Part shown: one piece after another, positions 41,685 through 50,383 of the stretch
Position numbering within the stretch: the stretch's first letter is position 1
Layout of the letters: each line of letters starts with the position of its first letter
Source of the DNA: JBCBGF01 sp038526915
GTDB taxonomy: Bacteria; Pseudomonadota; Alphaproteobacteria; Rhodobacterales; Rhodobacteraceae
Direction of reading: 5' to 3'
NCBI GenBank assembly: GCA_038526915.1
Contig: JBCBGF010000013.1
Span: 1-64,000, forward strand
Length of the DNA: 64,000 bases
The notes under the pieces: generated by a model
Told to the model about the DNA's origin: nothing
What the model saw: the letters and a program-made list of their open reading frames with translations, nothing else
The model's database searches: none
Translations under genes and position numbers: made by a program

Positions 41685-42829
41685 CCCGTCTTTGGTCCGG
41701 GAAATATCCCGGGGGAAGCCCGGAGATCCTCCGGGCTGGGGGCAGCGCCCCCGTCGGGGTCGTCGAACACCTGCGCCACCCGGCGGCTGGGCAGGCGCCG
41801 CGCGTGATAGCTGTCAAGCGCCGTGGGGTGGATCGCCTCGGTGGGGTCCGCGCCCACCCGGCGGCGGCTGCGCAACAGGAAGATCTTGCCCCAGCTGCGC
41901 CAGGTGCCCGAGGATGGCGCGGTGGGATCGGTGGGATAGCGCGCGCGCCAGTCGGGCGGCAGGGCCAGCCCGCAGCGCTCGGCCCGTTCCAGCATCCACG
42001 TCAGTGGGATGTTGGCCATGGGACGGGCATCGAGGAATCCCGCCAACTGGCCGCCCACATCGCCGTGGCTGCCCCGGAACCAGACCTGTTCCACATGACC
42101 GGGCCAATCGGGCTGGTATTCCCAAAGGACGGGGGTAAAGGCCTCGCGCGTCTCGTGGAGGGCCAGCGCGTGATAGCCGTGGCGCACGGACAGGCCCAGC
42201 GCATGGTTGTGGAAGGCATGCGCCTTTTCCGCCCAGCGCCAGAGCACCGGCGCGCGGAAACCCAGCGCTTTTACTGTGTCCCACACACCCACCATCTCGA
42301 TCGGGGCCTCGCGGTGGCAGCGGGCGGCGCGGAAGATGCGCGCGGCGTTGCTGCCTGCCCCGCGTTCGTAATAGCGGTAGGCGAGGCGGATGTTGCTTTC
42401 CGTGGCGTAGTCGGCGCGCAGAAGCCCGACGCGGTCGATCACACCGGCCAGCGAGCGCACGGCATAGGCCCCGCGGGAATAGCCGAAGAGAAAGATCCGG
42501 TCGCCGGGGCGATAGCGTGAGGCGAGGATGCCGTAGACCCGGCGGATCTGACGGTTGATGCCGCGGCCTTCGATTACGTCAAGCGTGCTGCGCCAGTGCT
42601 GCCACTGAACCCCCGCCTCATAGCGCAGCGAGACAGCAGCGGGGTCGGAGGCTTCGCGGATCAGTTTGTAGGTGATGCCTGCGTTGGTTTCATGCCCGTC
42701 GCGCAGGGACGACATGGTGCCGTCGATGATGATCACATGATCGCGCCGGCCCCGTGACGGCAGGGTCACGGTCTGCTCGGCCCGCCCGAACCGCCGCATC
42801 AGCTGGCGCAGGGTGCGGGTCAGCGCCAT
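41681..42829 (-). CDS. DUF2235 alpha/beta hydrolase-like protein
   Basis: The 382-residue protein has the DUF2235 signature: HVIIIDGTMSSLRDGHETN at the start, the nucleophile motif FLFGYSRGAYAVRSLAG and VGVWDTVKALGF. Relatives include type VI phospholipase effectors (Tle1), but no secretion genes are near, so the role is open. The last 24 or so residues are encoded by a family B repeat read in antisense and are Pro/Gly-rich, unlike the fold. The native end was therefore probably changed when the repeat arrived. Confidence 0.85.
   Translation of the reverse strand: MALTRTLRQLMRRFGRAEQTVTLPSRGRRDHVIIIDGTMSSLRDGHETNAGITYKLIREASDPAAVSLRYEAGVQWQHWRSTLDVIEGRGINRQIRRVYGILASRYRPGDRIFLFGYSRGAYAVRSLAGVIDRVGLLRADYATESNIRLAYRYYERGAGSNAARIFRAARCHREAPIEMVGVWDTVKALGFRAPVLWRWAEKAHAFHNHALGLSVRHGYHALALHETREAFTPVLWEYQPDWPGHVEQVWFRGSHGDVGGQLAGFLDARPMANIPLTWMLERAERCGLALPPDWRARYPTDPTAPSSGTWRSWGKIFLLRSRRRVGADPTEAIHPTALDSYHARRLPSRRVAQVFDDPDGGAAPSPEDLRASPGIFPGPKTG
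41690..41754 (+). repeat. Family B structured repeat, copy B4
   Basis: CTTTGG is followed by GAAATATCCCGGGGG, a middle stem AGCCCGGAG-atc-CTCCGGGCT, then GGGGGCAGCGCCCCC. It begins six bases after the thioesterase stop in the sense direction and lies inside the 3' end of the DUF2235 gene. Confidence 0.88.
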
Positions 42830-42918
42830 GGCAGCATTATGCGATAAGCCCCGGTCATGATTGCACTATCCTGCACCACGAAAGGCCCTGTCGAGAAACG
42901 TTTCAGTGACGCAGTGTT

Positions 42919-44058
42919 TCAGATCAGGGACTGGACTGTTGCCGGTACAATCCGCCCGTATCCGTTGAACCGTGTCGCGGTGACGGTGGCGTAGGCGCCC
43001 ATGCCGTGGAAGATCACATAGTCGCCCTCGGCCAGATCGGCAGGCAGTGGCAGGGGCTCCGGCAGGCGGTCGAGGCTGTCGCAGGTGGGGCCGAAGATGG
43101 TGCGTGGGGTGGGTTTGCCCTGGCGCAATGTCCCGTCCGGGGCCAGCACTTGCAGGCGGTCGACGGCGCCCAGGATCGGGGCCTCAGAGAGGCCGCCGTA
43201 GATGCCGTCGTTCAGGAAGACCGTGCCGTCCGCGCGGATGGACTTGACCCGGGTGGCCAGCGCGCCGGCATCAGCCACCATGGCGCGTCCTGGTTCGCAG
43301 AGCAGAGCCGGTGCGGGGGGGCCGAAGGCGGTGGCGGTGGTACGGGCGATCTCGGCGAAGATGGCGGCGAGATCGGGGGCTGCGGGTCCGCGTTGGGCGG
43401 GGAAGCCGCCGCCGACATTCAAACGGTCGAGCGTGACGCCTGCCTCGTTTGCGATCTCTCCGGCGGCTCGGATATATAGGGCCCAGGCCGCCGGGTCGGG
43501 GCATTGGGTGCCGGGGTGGAAGGTCATGGCGGGGCGAAAGCCCAGCGCGGCCACCTGACGGAGGAGCGGGATGCAGGTTTCAGGCGGAGCGCCGAACTTG
43601 GCGCCGAAGTCATACGCGGCCCCGGCGACGGGGAGTTTCAGGCGGACGGCGACCTCGATCCCCGCCGGTGGGATATGTGCGGCGATCTTGTTGAGTTCGC
43701 CGGCGTCGTCAACGGAGTAGGAGGTGACGCCAAAGTCGCGGGCGGCCTGGATCTCGGCCACGGACCTCACCGGATTGTTGTAGTGGAGGACCGCCTGACG
43801 CGACGCGGTGCGGGCGCGGGCCATCTCGTCGGGGGAAGCCACATCGAAGGTGGTGATCCCGGCGGCGACGAGGGTGTCGAGCACCTCCGGCGCATCGTTT
43901 GCTTTGACGGCGTAGGTGACGAGGCCGGGAAAGCCGCGGCGGAACTGGCGGGCTGTCGCGGCGAGCGTGGCGGGGGCGAAGAACTGGACGGGATGGTCGG
44001 GTTGAGTTGTGCGCAGCAAGTGGGTGGGCGTCGGCCAGACGGCGGGATGGCGGCTCAT
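42919..44058 (-). CDS. Type III PLP-dependent ornithine/lysine decarboxylase
   Basis: The 379-residue alanine-racemase-fold enzyme has the PLP Lys in LVTYAVKANDAPEVLD, the phosphate-binding NVGGGFPAQRG, CEPGRAMVADAG, and the partner active-site motif FGPTCDSLD in which Cys acts in decarboxylation. This is the eukaryote-like ODC type, making putrescine (or cadaverine). The ATG at 44058 follows AAGGGG. It is divergent from an Lrp-type regulator with a palindrome between, which probably controls it. Confidence 0.92.
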   Translation of the reverse strand: MSRHPAVWPTPTHLLRTTQPDHPVQFFAPATLAATARQFRRGFPGLVTYAVKANDAPEVLDTLVAAGITTFDVASPDEMARARTASRQAVLHYNNPVRSVAEIQAARDFGVTSYSVDDAGELNKIAAHIPPAGIEVAVRLKLPVAGAAYDFGAKFGAPPETCIPLLRQVAALGFRPAMTFHPGTQCPDPAAWALYIRAAGEIANEAGVTLDRLNVGGGFPAQRGPAAPDLAAIFAEIARTTATAFGPPAPALLCEPGRAMVADAGALATRVKSIRADGTVFLNDGIYGGLSEAPILGAVDRLQVLAPDGTLRQGKPTPRTIFGPTCDSLDRLPEPLPLPADLAEGDYVIFHGMGAYATVTATRFNGYGRIVPATVQSLI

Positions 44059-44138
44059 GTTCGACCCCTTGTGAGACGTTGATGGGGGCAGTGTGCCAAA
44101 GCGTATTGTCGATATCGCTTGTCACTTTGCACATTTCG

Positions 44139-44160
44139 TCAGTATTTTTGCGCATACTGA
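44139..44160. promoter_or_regulatory. Lrp-type operator between decarboxylase and regulator
   Basis: TCAGTAT, eight bases, then ATACTGA: a perfect 7-bp inverted repeat, 18 bases before the regulator start and 80 bases before the decarboxylase start. Confidence 0.65.
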
Positions 44161-44177
44161 TAGATATGGGGTACAAA

Positions 44178-44609
44178 ATGGACGACCTCGACGACCGATT
44201 GCTGACCCTGCTTGGGGAAAACGCCCGCCTGCCGGTGGCCAAGCTGGCCGCAGCACTGGGCGTGGCCCGCGCAACGGTTCAAACCCGGATTGACCGGCTG
44301 GAGGCGTCTGGCGTGATCGCGGGCTATACCGTGCGGCGCGGGGCTGAGGCGCGGGCGCGGCGGATCCATGCCACGGCACTTATCACGCTGGAGCCGCGCA
44401 CCCTGCCCAGTGTGATCCAGCGGCTGAAGGCGATCCGGTATGTGGCGCGGGCGCATACGACATCGGGCCGGTTCGACCTGATCCTGTCGCTGGTGGCCGA
44501 GACGACCGAGGATCTGGACAAGACGCTGGACCAGATCGGCGCCCTGCCCGGCGTGCGGGGGTCAGAAAGCCTGATCCATCTGAGCACGCGGATCGATCGC
44601 CCGGCGTGA
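44178..44609 (+). CDS. Lrp/AsnC family transcriptional regulator
   Basis: The 143-residue protein has an N-terminal HTH (LPVAKLAAALGVARATVQTR, then IDRLEASGVIAGYTV) and a RAM ligand domain (RYVARAHTTSGRFDLILSLV). The ATG at 44178 opens MDDLDDRLL, the usual Lrp start; an ATG four codons earlier is also open. It is divergent from the ornithine-decarboxylase-like gene, and the palindrome just upstream supports autoregulation and control of that gene, perhaps by an amino acid such as ornithine. Confidence 0.92.
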   Translation: MDDLDDRLLTLLGENARLPVAKLAAALGVARATVQTRIDRLEASGVIAGYTVRRGAEARARRIHATALITLEPRTLPSVIQRLKAIRYVARAHTTSGRFDLILSLVAETTEDLDKTLDQIGALPGVRGSESLIHLSTRIDRPA

Positions 44610-44618
44610 CGCGCGCGG

Positions 44619-45386
44619 CTAGCGGTCTTCCAGTGCCGTCCAGGTCTCCTCAGCGCGCGGGCCCACGTCACCGTCCCACCACATATCCCGGCCCCGACGG
44701 AAGACGGTGATGAGGTCGCCTGGGTTGTAGACGACGAGTTGGCTGGCATCGCGCATCAGGCTGCGGCCGTCGGTTCCGTCGGGCAGGCGCCAGTGGAGGC
44801 GGGCCTGTTGGCGGCCGTTCACCTCGATCTTCAGTCGGCGCATTTCTGTCACCTCGGCCACCAGTTCCTCGCCATAGCGGCGGGCGAGGATGGCGCGGTT
44901 GGTTTTCATGCCGAAGAACCACAGGGTGCCAAGGCCGATTGCGCCGACGGCCCAGCCGACCATGCGCGCGATGCGCCCGTTGGTGGCGTTGAGGCCGACA
45001 GTGTGTTCGAAGCGTTCAGGCTCATACGGGAGGTAACGGATGTCACGGGGTTCGCCGACGACCGTTTCATCATAGACGTGCATGGGCACTGCGCGTTCGA
45101 CGTTGACGGTGTGCATTGTGGGCGTGTCGAAGAAGAAGCGGACGAAATAGGTGCGCGTCGCCTCGCCATCGTTCCACTCGACTTCCCTGCGGCGCTCCAG
45201 GATCCGGGCCTGGGTGGTCACGCCGTCCCGCTCAAACAGCATGGCCGAGCGTGCATAGCCGACCATCAGCCCCGCCACGACCATCATCACAAGCGCGATG
45301 ATGAGCGAGACCCAGCCGCCCAGCCGGAAGAACAGGCTGAACCAGCCCCGCGGCTTGTCGCGGTCGTGTTTGCGGACGACCTTCAT
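44619..45386 (-). CDS. DUF3592 membrane protein
   Basis: The 255-residue protein has transmembrane helices at about residues 18-48 and 143-165, flanking a soluble part (TTQARILERRREVEWNDGE, then YFVRFFFDTP) typical of DUF3592. A second, similar module lies after the second helix. The start at 45386 follows AAAGGG and the charged MKVVRKHDRDKPRG; the frame extended further is only an antisense shadow of valS. The function is unknown. It is divergent from valS and convergent with the Lrp gene. Confidence 0.8.
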   Translation of the reverse strand: MKVVRKHDRDKPRGWFSLFFRLGGWVSLIIALVMMVVAGLMVGYARSAMLFERDGVTTQARILERRREVEWNDGEATRTYFVRFFFDTPTMHTVNVERAVPMHVYDETVVGEPRDIRYLPYEPERFEHTVGLNATNGRIARMVGWAVGAIGLGTLWFFGMKTNRAILARRYGEELVAEVTEMRRLKIEVNGRQQARLHWRLPDGTDGRSLMRDASQLVVYNPGDLITVFRRGRDMWWDGDVGPRAEETWTALEDR

Positions 45387-45455
45387 ATTCTGCCCTTTCC
45401 GGCCCTGCCCCCCCGCGTTACATAGCCTGCGAAATCTGGCACGAGCGTGGCGATT

Positions 45456-48400
45456 ATGGCGATGGACAAGACTTTCGATGCAGGCGAGGCCGAGGCGCGG
45501 ATCTATGCGGCCTGGGTCGCGGCGGGCGCGTTCAAGGCGGGGGCAAATGCCTCGCGCGAGGAGACGTTTAGCGTTCTGATCCCGCCGCCCAACGTGACCG
45601 GCGCGCTGCACATGGGCCACGCCTTCAACAACACGCTGCAGGATATCCTCACCCGTTGGCACCGGATGCGGGGCTTCGACACGCTGTGGCAGCCGGGGAC
45701 GGACCATGCGGGAATTGCGACCCAGATGGTTGTCGAGCGAGAGCTGGCCAAAACCAACCGCCGCCGCACCGATTTCAGCCGCGAGGAGTTTCTGGAGCTT
45801 GTCTGGGAGCAGAAAAAGCGGTCGCGCGGGAACATTCGCGGGCAGTTGGAGCGGCTGGGGGCGTCGTGTGACTGGGACCGTGAGGCGTTTACCATGGCAG
45901 GCGCTCCGGGCGATCCGGGCGATACGCCGGGGGGGCAGAACTTCCATGACGCGGTGATCCGGGTCTTCGTCGACATGTACGAGAAGGGCCTGATCTATCG
46001 CGGCAAGCGGCTGGTGAACTGGGACCCGCATTTCGAGACGGCGATCTCGGACCTGGAGGTCGAGAACACCGAAGTTGACGGGCATATGTGGCACTTCAAA
46101 TACCCGCTCGCGGGCGGGGCCACCTATACCTATGTCGAGAAAGATGAAGACGGGAATATCGTGCTTGAGGAAGAGCGCGACTATATCTCCATCGCCACAA
46201 CGCGGCCCGAGACGATGCTGGGCGATGGGGCCGTTGCGGTTCACCCGTCTGATGAGCGCTATGCGCCAATTGTCGGGAAACTCTGTGAAATCCCTGTAGG
46301 GCCGAAGGAGCATCGGCGGTTGATCCCGATCATCACCGATCCCTATCCGGACCCTGAACTCGGGTCGGGCGCAGTGAAGATCACCGGGGCGCATGACTTC
46401 AACGACTATGAGGTCGCCAAGCGCGGCGGCATCCCGATGTACCGGCTAATGGATACCAAAGGCGCGATGCGCGATGACGGGGCGCCCTATGCCGAGGCCG
46501 CGGACATCGCAATGGCGGTTGCTCGGGGCGAGCGGGAGTTGGGCGAGGCGGAGTGCGATACCGTGAACCTCGTCCCCGACGACCTGCGCGGGCTGGATCG
46601 GTTCGAGGCGCGCAAGCGGGTTGTGGAGCAGATCACCGGTGAAGGGCTGGCGGTGATGACCACGGCGGATGATCCGCGGCTGGGCGGCAAGCCGGGTGAG
46701 CCGGACGAGTCCGTGCCGCTGGTCGAGGCGAAGAAGATCATGCAACCTTTTGGGGATCGGTCAAAAGTCGTCATCGAGCCGATGCTGACCGACCAGTGGT
46801 TCGTCGATGCCGAAAAGATCGTCGGCCCGGCGATTGAGGGGGTTGAGAACGGATCGACCCGGATCCTGCCGGAGCAGGACAAGAAGGTCTATTTCAACTG
46901 GCTGCGCGAGATTGAGCCTTGGTGCATCTCGCGGCAGTTGTGGTGGGGGCATCAGATACCGGTTTGGTATGGGCCGAGCGTTCGATCCGAAAACGTTGGG
47001 TTGGAGAATGACAAGCGCACCATTTGGGACTTTCAGAACCCGGTCGCGTTTTGCGCTCCCAATGAGTCTGAGATGATTGACGCTGCGCGCGCATACTACG
47101 CCGAGCGAGACAGCTTGTTCGGCGGCCTGAATATCGTGGCTGACGCAGCTACCGCCGAGCAATACGCACATCATGACGACGATGGCGCAGGCTATTACTA
47201 CGTTCAGATGTGGCGCGACCCCGACGTCCTCGACACCTGGTTCTCCTCCGGTCTCTGGCCCATCGGCACGCTGGGCTGGCCGGAGGAAACCGAGGCCATG
47301 CAGAAATACTTCCCCACGAGCGTCCTGATCACCGGGTTCGACATCATCTTCTTCTGGGTCGCCCGGATGATGATGATGCAATACGCCGTGGTCGGCCAAA
47401 AGCCGTTCGACACCGTCTATGTCCACGCCCTCGTCCGCGACGAGAAGGGCAAGAAGATGTCGAAATCGCTGGGCAACGTGCTCGACCCCCTCGACCTCGT
47501 CGATGAGTTCGGGGCGGATGCGGTGCGCTTCACGCTGACCTCGATGGCGGCGATGGGGCGGGACTTGAAGCTCTCGACGCAACGCATTGCGGGGTATCGC
47601 AATTTCGGGACGAAACTGTGGAATGCGTTCCGGTTTGCCGAGATGAACGGGGTGCTGGGTGGCGCGCCGTCGGCCACGCCGCCTGTAGCCACGGAGACCG
47701 TCAATCGCTGGATCATCGGTGAGACGGCGCGGGTGCGGGAAGAGGTGGATGCGGCGCTTGCGGCCTACCGCTTCAATGACGCGGCGAATGCGCTTTATGC
47801 CTTCGTCTGGGGAAAGGTCTGCGACTGGTATCTGGAGTTCTCGAAGCCGCTGTTTGCCAGCGGGGATGAGGCGGTGATGGCCGAGACGCGGGCGACGATG
47901 GCCTGGGTTCTGGATCAGTGCCTGGTCCTGTTGCACCCGATCATGCCGTTTATCACGGAAGAGCTGTGGGCTGCGTCGGCAGAGCGGGCGAAGATGCTGA
48001 TCCATGCGGACTGGCCTGAGTACACGGCGGATGATCTGGTGGACTCGGCGGCGGAGGCCGAGATGCGTTGGGTCATCGCGATGATCGAGGCGGTGCGGTC
48101 GGTGCGCGGTGAGATGAACGTGCCCGCGGCGTTGAAGGTGGATCTGTTGCAGGTGGAACTGGATGCGGCGGGTCAGGCGGCGTGGAACCGGAACGCGGCG
48201 CTGATCGAGCGGCTGGCGCGGATTGAGAGCGTGACGGTGGCGGACGCGGCGCCTAAGGGGGCGGCGACGATTACCGTGCCGGGCGGGACCTATGCGTTGC
48301 CGTTGGCCGATATCATTGACGTGGGGGCGGAGAAGGCGCGGTTGGAGAAGTCTTTGCAGAAGCTCGGCAAGGAACTGGGCGGTTTGCGCGGGCGGCTGGG

Positions 48401-48527
48401 GAACCCGAAGTTCATCGACAGCGCCCCGGAAGACGTGGTCGAGGAGACGCGCACACTCGCGGCGGAGAAGGAGGCCGAGGAGGTTCGACTGAAGACGGCG
48501 CTGGCGCGGTTGGCGGAGGTGGCTTGA
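45456..48527 (+). CDS. valS: Valyl-tRNA synthetase
   Basis: The 1023-residue enzyme charges tRNA(Val) and edits Thr. HIGH is HMGH in TGALHMGHAFNNTL, KMSKS is intact in KGKKMSKSLGNVLDP, and the C-terminal coiled coil ends with the ADIIDVGAEKARLEKSLQKL stretch. At about residues 500-575 (nt 46965-47190) there is an extra segment between the WYGP and RDPDVLDTWFSSGLWPIG blocks. Its codons are less GC-rich than those around it. ATG 45456 or 45462 may be used. In relatives valS often lies beside the popZ/tolC genes, which here are 8 kb away. Confidence 0.96.
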   Translation: MAMDKTFDAGEAEARIYAAWVAAGAFKAGANASREETFSVLIPPPNVTGALHMGHAFNNTLQDILTRWHRMRGFDTLWQPGTDHAGIATQMVVERELAKTNRRRTDFSREEFLELVWEQKKRSRGNIRGQLERLGASCDWDREAFTMAGAPGDPGDTPGGQNFHDAVIRVFVDMYEKGLIYRGKRLVNWDPHFETAISDLEVENTEVDGHMWHFKYPLAGGATYTYVEKDEDGNIVLEEERDYISIATTRPETMLGDGAVAVHPSDERYAPIVGKLCEIPVGPKEHRRLIPIITDPYPDPELGSGAVKITGAHDFNDYEVAKRGGIPMYRLMDTKGAMRDDGAPYAEAADIAMAVARGERELGEAECDTVNLVPDDLRGLDRFEARKRVVEQITGEGLAVMTTADDPRLGGKPGEPDESVPLVEAKKIMQPFGDRSKVVIEPMLTDQWFVDAEKIVGPAIEGVENGSTRILPEQDKKVYFNWLREIEPWCISRQLWWGHQIPVWYGPSVRSENVGLENDKRTIWDFQNPVAFCAPNESEMIDAARAYYAERDSLFGGLNIVADAATAEQYAHHDDDGAGYYYVQMWRDPDVLDTWFSSGLWPIGTLGWPEETEAMQKYFPTSVLITGFDIIFFWVARMMMMQYAVVGQKPFDTVYVHALVRDEKGKKMSKSLGNVLDPLDLVDEFGADAVRFTLTSMAAMGRDLKLSTQRIAGYRNFGTKLWNAFRFAEMNGVLGGAPSATPPVATETVNRWIIGETARVREEVDAALAAYRFNDAANALYAFVWGKVCDWYLEFSKPLFASGDEAVMAETRATMAWVLDQCLVLLHPIMPFITEELWAASAERAKMLIHADWPEYTADDLVDSAAEAEMRWVIAMIEAVRSVRGEMNVPAALKVDLLQVELDAAGQAAWNRNAALIERLARIESVTVADAAPKGAATITVPGGTYALPLADIIDVGAEKARLEKSLQKLGKELGGLRGRLGNPKFIDSAPEDVVEETRTLAAEKEAEEVRLKTALARLAEVA

Positions 48528-48570
48528 TCTCAGGCCACGGTCGGGCGTTGACGGTCTTTCTAAGCGGTTA

Positions 48571-48648
48571 GGGCAGTCCCCGACCGCGGGTGGGGGCGAA
48601 GCCCCCGCCCATGGGGGCGGTCGGGGGCTGCCCGGCCTGCGGCCGGGC
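48571..48648 (+). repeat. Family A palindromic repeat, copy A5
   Basis: The large palindrome (GCAGTCCCCGACCGC and its near complement) is followed by the small hairpin GCCCGGCC-tgc-GGCCGGGC at 48630-48648. It begins 44 bases after valS in the sense direction. The rest of 48528-48711 holds no gene. Confidence 0.85.
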
Positions 48649-48711
48649 GGGTCCTTCGTTACGCGCAGTCCCCTAGACTAGACGTTCAAGTGGTCTGCCT
48701 TGCATTGCCGC

Positions 48712-48870
48712 TTAATACGGCACCCAACGCTCCACCGCCCGCATCCCGCCTTGCGCCTTGTCCACCACCAGTTTCAGCACCCACCGCCCTCGCGTGGCGG
48801 CGACAGGGAGCGTGAGGCGCAGCGTGCTGGCGGCGGCGGCGCTGGCGATAAAGGTGCGGCGGTTGAGCAT
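48712..48870 (-). CDS. 52-residue Tat-signal mini protein
   Basis: The open frame begins MLNRRTFIASAAAASTLRLT, a good twin-arginine signal (RRTFI followed by an Ala-rich core) with an ATR cleavage region. That leaves about 27 mature residues ending KAQGGMRAVERWVPY. AGAGG lies ahead of the ATG. Just upstream is a Fur-like 7-1-7 box. Such a short Tat substrate is unusual; it might ride out with a partner, or be the remnant of a longer gene. No family is recognised. Confidence 0.5.
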   Translation of the reverse strand: MLNRRTFIASAAAASTLRLTLPVAATRGRWVLKLVVDKAQGGMRAVERWVPY

Positions 48871-48883
48871 GGGAACCTCTAGT

Positions 48884-48898
48884 TGCGAATGATTCTCA
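48884..48898. promoter_or_regulatory. Fur/Mur-like 7-1-7 operator
   Basis: TGCGAATGATTCTCA matches the Fur core TGATAAT-N-ATTATCA at 11 of 14 fixed positions, and its two halves differ at one pair. It lies 14 bases before the mini Tat gene and 72 bases before the divergent aminotransferase. Confidence 0.5.
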
Positions 48899-48970
48899 TG
48901 TGGGGTCGCGGCTATCCATCGTCAAGGGCCCGCTTGCGCCGCTTTGGCGTTTGCGCTTTGACTGCCTCCC

Positions 48971-50074
48971 ATGACCGGACCCCGCTTCACCACCCTCGCC
49001 CAATCCCTGCCCGCCACCGTCCCCTTCGTGGGCCCCGAAGCCCAGGAACGCGCGCGCGGGGCCGCCTTTGCCGCCAGGCTTGGGGCCAATGAGAGCGTGT
49101 TTGGCCCCTCGCCCAAGGCCATCGCGGCGATGGAAGCGGCGGCGGCGGAGGTCTGGAAATACGCCGATCCCGAAAGCCACGCGTTGCGGCACGCATTGGC
49201 GGACCATCACGGGGTCGCGGCGGATGAGATCGTGGTGGGCGAAGGGATCGACGGGCTCTTGGGCTATACCGTCCGCCTGCTGATCGGGCCGGGGGATGTG
49301 GCGGTGACCTCTGACGGGGCGTACCCGACGTTCAACTACCATGTCGCGGGGTTTGGCGGGCGATTGGAGAAGGTGCCGTATCGGGAGGACCATGAGGACG
49401 CGGATGCGCTGATCGCGAAGGCGGCGGAGACCGGGGCCAAGCTTGTCTATTTCGCCAACCCAGACAATCCGATGGGGTCCTGGCACAACGCGGACCGGGT
49501 GCAGGCAATGATCGAGGCGGTACCAGACGGCACGCTTTTGATCCTGGACGAGGCCTATGTCGACTGCGCGCCTGAGAGGACGGCCTCGCCCATCGACACC
49601 AGCGATGCGCGCGTTTTGCGGATGCGCACGTTTTCCAAGGTCTACGGGATGGCGGGCGCGCGGGTGGGCTATGCCATCGGGCATCGCGATACGGTTCGGG
49701 CGTTTGAGAAGATCCGCAACCATTTCGGCATGAACCGGATCGCACAGGCCGGCGCCCTCGCCGCGCTGCAGGACAGCGTGTGGCTGGCGGAGGCCCGGGC
49801 ACGGATAGAGCGCGCGCGGGATCGCATCGCGCAAACCGCGCAGGACAACGGGTTGCGGCCCCTGCCCTCGGCCACGAACTTTGTCACGATCGATTGCGGG
49901 CGGGATGGGGCCTTTGCCAAGGCGCTCTTGGGCGCAATTCTGGCAGAGGGGGTGTTTGCCCGGATGCCGTTTGTGGCCCCGCAGGACCGCTGCATCCGCA
50001 TCAGTTGCGGGACCGACGCGGACCTGGCGCTTTTTGCAGAGGTTTTGCCGAAAGCCCTTGCCGCGACAAAGTAG
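48971..50074 (+). CDS. HisC-like PLP aminotransferase
   Basis: The 367-residue class I/II aminotransferase resembles histidinol-phosphate aminotransferase: ARLGANESVFGPSPKAIAAM at the start, VYFANPDNPMGSW, ILDEAYVDCAPE, and the PLP Lys in RTFSKVYGMAGARVGYAIGH. The residues that bind histidinol phosphate cannot be judged, and paralogues use aromatic or other amino acids, so hisC is not claimed. No other his gene is present. It starts 72 bases from a Fur-like box shared with the divergent mini gene. Confidence 0.88.
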   Translation: MTGPRFTTLAQSLPATVPFVGPEAQERARGAAFAARLGANESVFGPSPKAIAAMEAAAAEVWKYADPESHALRHALADHHGVAADEIVVGEGIDGLLGYTVRLLIGPGDVAVTSDGAYPTFNYHVAGFGGRLEKVPYREDHEDADALIAKAAETGAKLVYFANPDNPMGSWHNADRVQAMIEAVPDGTLLILDEAYVDCAPERTASPIDTSDARVLRMRTFSKVYGMAGARVGYAIGHRDTVRAFEKIRNHFGMNRIAQAGALAALQDSVWLAEARARIERARDRIAQTAQDNGLRPLPSATNFVTIDCGRDGAFAKALLGAILAEGVFARMPFVAPQDRCIRISCGTDADLALFAEVLPKALAATK

Positions 50075-50123
50075 CGCACTATGGTCCGAGGGGTCGGGAG
50101 GTTCACCCATCCGGAGTTACCCC

Positions 50124-50297
50124 ATGTCGGAAAAAGAGATCCTTATCAGAATGGCAACCGTTGGCAGCGTTTTGGCGGCCGTCTGCGCGGTATATGCCGC
50201 GGCCGGCCTCACAGGTGTTCTGGTGGGTGCGGCTTGTGTCGATTTCGCGCTGCGCCAGGTTGAAGCCCGCCGCGCACGCGCCGAGATTGAGCACTGA
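50124..50297 (+). CDS. 57-residue small membrane protein
   Basis: The frame encodes 57 residues: MSEKEILIRM, one hydrophobic stretch (residues 11-36, rich in Ala, Val and Gly), then a basic tail FALRQVEARRARAEIEH. GGAG stands nine bases before the ATG. It resembles the 54-residue product encoded 87 bases downstream in size, layout and tail (EARR), so the two are probably paralogues. It is probably a single-pass or hairpin inner-membrane protein of unknown role. Confidence 0.6.
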   Translation: MSEKEILIRMATVGSVLAAVCAVYAAAGLTGVLVGAACVDFALRQVEARRARAEIEH

Positions 50298-50383
50298 TAT
50301 TTCTGACTGCACTGTGACTGTTCAGATGGCGCGAACCTGCTAGGCTGCGCCGGATCGAGTATCGTGTCGAAGGACGTACCCTT

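Noticed and set aside
45387..46394. Upstream extension of the DUF3592 frame into valS
   Set aside because: It is antisense to valS; the conserved protein starts at the ATG at 45386 with its own ribosome site.
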